DNA of 8,901 nt from JAPKZH01 sp964537875 (GTDB lineage Bacteria > Acidobacteriota > Aminicenantia > Aminicenantales > UBA4085): positions 1-8,901 of the forward strand of contig CAZIDN010000112.1 of NCBI GenBank assembly GCA_964537875.1, read 5' to 3'. Under the pieces are notes generated by a model. The model was given only the letters and a program-made list of their open reading frames with translations, did no database searches and had not been told where the DNA came from. Shown in pieces: positions 6,469 through 8,901 of this stretch (positions are counted from its first letter, which is position 1; each line of letters opens with the position of its first letter). The position numbers were made by a program, and so were the translations under genes.

Positions 6469-7377
6469 ATGCGGAACACCTTGAGCAAGAGATTCATCAT
6501 CCCGGCTGTCCTGCTCTGCTTGGCCTCGCGATCCTCGGCCCAGATGGATTTTTCTCGTCCCTTCGAGCTCCGCCTGTTCACCGGCTTGTCGTTGACCCAA
6601 ATCCGGGGAGATACGGGCTACCAGGACGAATGGAAACTGGAGCTTCTATCGAAGATCGCCGAGCAAAACCGGATTTCCGCTCAATCCGGCAACGCCTTCT
6701 TTGTCGGGGCCTTCTTAGCGTATTTCCTCCGGCCGGATTACGGCCTGGAGGCAGGCCTGGGCTTTTTTAAGGCCGATGTGCCGAACACGACGGCGTTTCA
6801 TTCCGAATTCACCTGGTCCTCCGGCGCAAGCATTAAAAAAAGCGCGGAATGGGCGGGAACGGGCGACCTCCGGATCATTCCCATCAGCCTCAACGCCTTC
6901 GGGAGGTCACGAAAAGGAAAATTCGAAGTTTATGGCTCGGCCGGCCTGACCCTGTTTTGGAATACTTTTCAATCCGCCGCGTTCGCGGGGTTCAGCGTGT
7001 CCGACGTCGCCTTCGTCTTAACCTATATCCCGCCGAACTGGGAGAAAACGGTCATCCAGTCCGCGGACGCCCTCCCTGTAGGCCTGGAGATCCAAAAGAG
7101 TTCCTGGCTGTCCCCCGGCATGAACATCGGAGGGGGGATCGATTACGAGCTGTCGAAGAAGATCGGCCTGACGGCCGGCTTCCGCTATTATCTTTGCCCC
7201 AAGAGAGAATTCGAATGGAAATGGAAACCCGGGTTCTATGACGGGATCGACGCCGTCATCACCGACTGGGAATTCACGAGCGACCATGCCAAATACGCGG
7301 CGTCGAAGACGACGTCGCCGCTCAAAGTCAATCCGTCCTTCCTCCAGTTGGGTCTTGGGATCAAGATTTTTTTATGA
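6469..7377 (+). CDS. Predicted outer-membrane beta-barrel protein
   Basis: A 302-residue exported protein with no family I can name. Residues 1-24 form a signal peptide: basic start (RNTLSKR), hydrophobic IIPAVLLCLA, and SSA before Q25. The mature part alternates short amphipathic strands ending in aromatic residues: FELRLFTGLSL (32-42), AFFVGAFLAYFL, YGLEAGLGFFK, FEVYGSAGLTLFW, MNIGGGIDYEL, IGLTAGFRYYL and the last strand LQLGLGIKIFL. This is the pattern of an OmpW/Opa-like 8- to 10-strand barrel; the terminal residue is Leu with Phe before it. It has its own Shine-Dalgarno and possible promoter and is followed by a second barrel gene with a separate promoter. Function (pore, adhesin or structural) cannot be told from sequence alone. 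Confidence 0.8.
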   Translation: MRNTLSKRFIIPAVLLCLASRSSAQMDFSRPFELRLFTGLSLTQIRGDTGYQDEWKLELLSKIAEQNRISAQSGNAFFVGAFLAYFLRPDYGLEAGLGFFKADVPNTTAFHSEFTWSSGASIKKSAEWAGTGDLRIIPISLNAFGRSRKGKFEVYGSAGLTLFWNTFQSAAFAGFSVSDVAFVLTYIPPNWEKTVIQSADALPVGLEIQKSSWLSPGMNIGGGIDYELSKKIGLTAGFRYYLCPKREFEWKWKPGFYDGIDAVITDWEFTSDHAKYAASKTTSPLKVNPSFLQLGLGIKIFL

Positions 7378-7389
7378 ACGAAAAAGTCC

Positions 7390-7407
7390 CGGCCATTCCC
7401 GCGGCCG
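7390..7407 (+). terminator. Weak possible terminator after the first barrel gene
   Basis: CGGCC (7390-7394) and GGCCG (7403-7407) can form a five-pair GC stem with an eight-base loop, followed a few bases later by the T-rich run ATTTTGCTTTTG. The stem is short and the T-run interrupted. Confidence 0.25.
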
Positions 7408-7422
7408 AGTCTGATTTTGCTT

Positions 7423-7449
7423 TTGTCTTATATTCAGTCATGCTATAAT
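7423..7449 (+). promoter_or_regulatory. Extended -10 promoter of the SH3b-barrel gene
   Basis: A perfect TATAAT (7444-7449) preceded by TGC forms an extended -10 element. TTGTCT (7423-7428) lies 15 bases upstream as a partial -35; an extended -10 tolerates a poor -35. It lies about 35 bases before the start codon. Confidence 0.65.
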
Positions 7450-7484
7450 TTTTTTGAAATAACGGGATCGACAGGACTATGAGC

Positions 7485-8687
7485 ATGAAAAAATCCATCG
7501 GATATTTTATAGTGACAATTTTCTTTTATGGAGGCTTCGCCTTCCCGGGCTCCTCCATCAAGCTCAAAGTCACGGCCGAGTTCGCCAACATCCGTCAGAA
7601 ACCTTCCATCGGAAGTCCCATCGTCCGCCAATTCCCCCAGGGCGCCTTCCTCGAAGCCGTCAGCAAGGAAGGGGAATGGTATCTGGTCAAGCTCGAACCC
7701 GATGAAAGCGGAATTACCTCCGGATATGTCCATGAAAGCCTGGTCATATCCCTGGAAGAAACGCCCCCGCCGAAGGCGCAGCAGGTCCCGCCACCTGTCG
7801 AGGAAAAGCCGAAGGTCGTGGAAAAAGTTGAAAAGAAGGAGCCGGAAAAGACCAAGCCCCCTGAGGCGGTCGTCCTGCACCCCCCTCGGCGAGAAGCCGT
7901 GGAGGAGGAACCTCAGGCGGCGCGCTATTCCTTGGCCCTGACGGTCGGGGCGATCTATGCGACGATCGGCGACCTCAACAAAGCGGCCCAGGGGCTGGCG
8001 GATTTAACCAGTGAACAACTCGGAATTCCGGCAGACAGGGAAGTTACGCCCATCCACTTGACCTATCTCTTCGGCGGAGAGCTTGTTTTTCCGCTCTCCC
8101 CGCAGTTTACCTTAAGCGCCGGCGTGGATTATTTTTCCAGTAAAAAAGAAAGCACCATCGCCTTCGAGAAAGAGACGACCTCCGATACCTACAAGGCCGT
8201 TTCCGAAATCACGGCTCTTCCCGTCAAGCTGTCCATCAGCTTCTATCCCGTCTCCTTCCTCTACTTTAAGATCGGCGCGTCGTATTACTTCGCCAAATGC
8301 CGGTATTACTACAGGTTCGAACATGAAGATACCTGGGAGGAAAGGCAAGGCGAGGCCAAGGCACAGAATGTCGGGTTCTGGGGGGGGTTGGGCTTCGAGT
8401 GGAATATGGGCGCCCACCTAGCCCTCCTCATCGAAGCCGAGAGCCAGTTTGCCCCCATCAAAGGCTTCAAAGGAACCGGGACGGTCCAGGATTCGACCAT
8501 GACCGAGCCCGCAACCGAGGACGGCAAGCTCTACGCTTACGACGGCAAGATCTCCAGCGTAAATTCCTACCCCCTCCTTTTCATCCGTAACAAGCTGCCC
8601 TCTGAGGCGGGCGTGGAAAATGCCCGGGAAGCCGAGGTCGATTTCACAGGATTCACCCTGAGGGCCGGCTTCCGCATCAAATTTTAA
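7485..8687 (+). CDS. SH3b domain - Pro/Lys/Glu linker - outer-membrane beta-barrel protein
   Basis: A 400-residue envelope protein. Two starts are in frame: ATG at 7479 is only two bases from AGGA (7473-7476), while ATG at 7485 is eight bases away, so I prefer the latter. Residues 1-20 are a signal peptide (MKKSIGYFIVTIFF...). A bacterial SH3-like domain (about 25-90) shows the pattern VTAEFANIRQKPSIGSPIV, then GAFLEAV, EWYLVKL and SGYVHESLV. A charged proline-rich linker follows (about 91-146; PPPKAQ, PPPVEEKPK, KKEPEKTKPPE). The C-terminal part (about 147-400) has alternating aromatic-ended strands (YSLALTVGAIYATIG, FTLSAGVDYFSS, VKLSISFYPVSFLYFKIGAS) and ends GFTLRAGFRIKF with the terminal Phe typical of BAM substrates. 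The SH3b part would lie in the periplasm, possibly touching peptidoglycan (inference). The gene has its own extended -10 promoter. Confidence 0.82.
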   Translation: MKKSIGYFIVTIFFYGGFAFPGSSIKLKVTAEFANIRQKPSIGSPIVRQFPQGAFLEAVSKEGEWYLVKLEPDESGITSGYVHESLVISLEETPPPKAQQVPPPVEEKPKVVEKVEKKEPEKTKPPEAVVLHPPRREAVEEEPQAARYSLALTVGAIYATIGDLNKAAQGLADLTSEQLGIPADREVTPIHLTYLFGGELVFPLSPQFTLSAGVDYFSSKKESTIAFEKETTSDTYKAVSEITALPVKLSISFYPVSFLYFKIGASYYFAKCRYYYRFEHEDTWEERQGEAKAQNVGFWGGLGFEWNMGAHLALLIEAESQFAPIKGFKGTGTVQDSTMTEPATEDGKLYAYDGKISSVNSYPLLFIRNKLPSEAGVENAREAEVDFTGFTLRAGFRIKF

Positions 8688-8697
8688 TCTCAACGTC

Positions 8698-8757
8698 CGG
8701 TTGCGCGTTTCGCAAATATCTTGCATAAATAAAGATACTCCCTTGAACGCGCAACCG
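8698..8757. repeat. Two-tier palindrome downstream of the SH3b-barrel gene
   Basis: CGGTTGCGCGTT (8698-8709) is the exact complement of AACGCGCAACCG (8746-8757), and within it TATCTT (8717-8722) pairs with AAGATA (8732-8737). It begins ten bases after the stop codon. There is no T-tract on the plus side, so it is not a classical intrinsic terminator, though it may still protect or end the transcript. Confidence 0.65.
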
Positions 8758-8767
8758 CCGGGGAGTT

Positions 8768-8901
8768 TGAGGGGGGCGGAGTGGCCCCCCTCAGGGGTTC
8801 AGCGGAGCGAAGCGAAGCGCCGAAGGGGGAGCTTGACTCCCCCTTGGAAGTGCCCCGGCTCTGCGAAATACTGGAACAAGAAATTTATGAGACGGGGCAC
8901 T
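8768..8901. repeat. Cluster of GC-rich hairpins at the right edge
   Basis: Three successive inverted repeats: TGAGGGGGGC/GCCCCCCTCA (8768-8777, 8784-8793), AAGGGGGAG/CTCCCCCTT (8823-8831, 8837-8845) and AGTGCCCCG/CGGGGCACT (8849-8857, 8893-8901), the last extended inward by CTC/GAG after one mismatch. Between the first two is a run of GCGAA units (8806-8818). The last arm ends exactly at the window edge and may continue. No gene is visible in the final 214 bases. Confidence 0.6.

Noticed and set aside
7443..7880. A 145-codon minus-strand open frame
   Set aside because: It is antisense to the SH3b and linker region, which has a signal peptide, a promoter and a Shine-Dalgarno on the plus strand.
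8698..8757. Integron attC site
   Set aside because: The palindrome has the right size, but its ends do not match the RYYYAAC and GTTRRRY core sites and no integrase or cassette series is present.

Overview
This 8.9-kb, GC-rich bacterial window carries seven protein-coding genes: five on the minus strand (left two thirds) and two on the plus strand (right third). Two predicted outer-membrane beta-barrel proteins, one ending in phenylalanine, point to a diderm (Gram-negative-type) bacterium. The gene style (DUF1573 protein, SH3b-linked barrel, many palindromic intergenic repeats) would suit Acidobacteriota, Aminicenantes or a similar uncultured lineage, but that placement is a guess. No rRNA, tRNA, CRISPR array or transposase gene was seen.

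Layout. Bases 1-2210 (minus) hold most of topA, DNA topoisomerase I, running off the left edge. It is absent from lists of closed ORFs because its stop lies outside the window. dprA (2211-3368, minus) directly abuts it, so dprA-topA look like one translationally coupled unit. A concentrative nucleoside transporter-like gene (3522-4832, minus) follows, then a small DUF167/YggU-type gene (5054-5281, minus) and a secreted DUF1573 protein (5401-6186, minus). At about 6200-6460 the strands diverge: a minus promoter serves the DUF1573 gene and a plus promoter serves an outer-membrane barrel gene (6469-7377). A second, independently promoted plus gene (7485-8687) encodes an SH3b domain, a Pro/Lys/Glu linker and a C-terminal beta-barrel.

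The most notable content lies between the genes. Nearly every intergenic gap holds a large imperfect palindrome. Two of them (3427-3507 and 4890-5046) share sequence, flank the transporter gene, and look like a short and a long copy of one MITE/REP-like element; the long one is bracketed by a 12-base direct repeat. A third (5298-5364) is a near-perfect 27-bp hairpin just upstream of, and overlapping the possible N-terminal extension of, the DUF167 gene. A fourth (6268-6406) is a closed stem enclosing three hairpins in the divergent promoter region. A further hairpin (8698-8757) and a cluster of GC-rich hairpins (8768-8901) follow the last gene.

The genes are not one pathway. dprA and topA concern DNA handling, the transporter moves a nucleoside-like solute, and the remaining genes are envelope or unknown. 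I see no convincing new multi-gene system; the palindromic elements and the altered binding motifs of the transporter deserve the second look.
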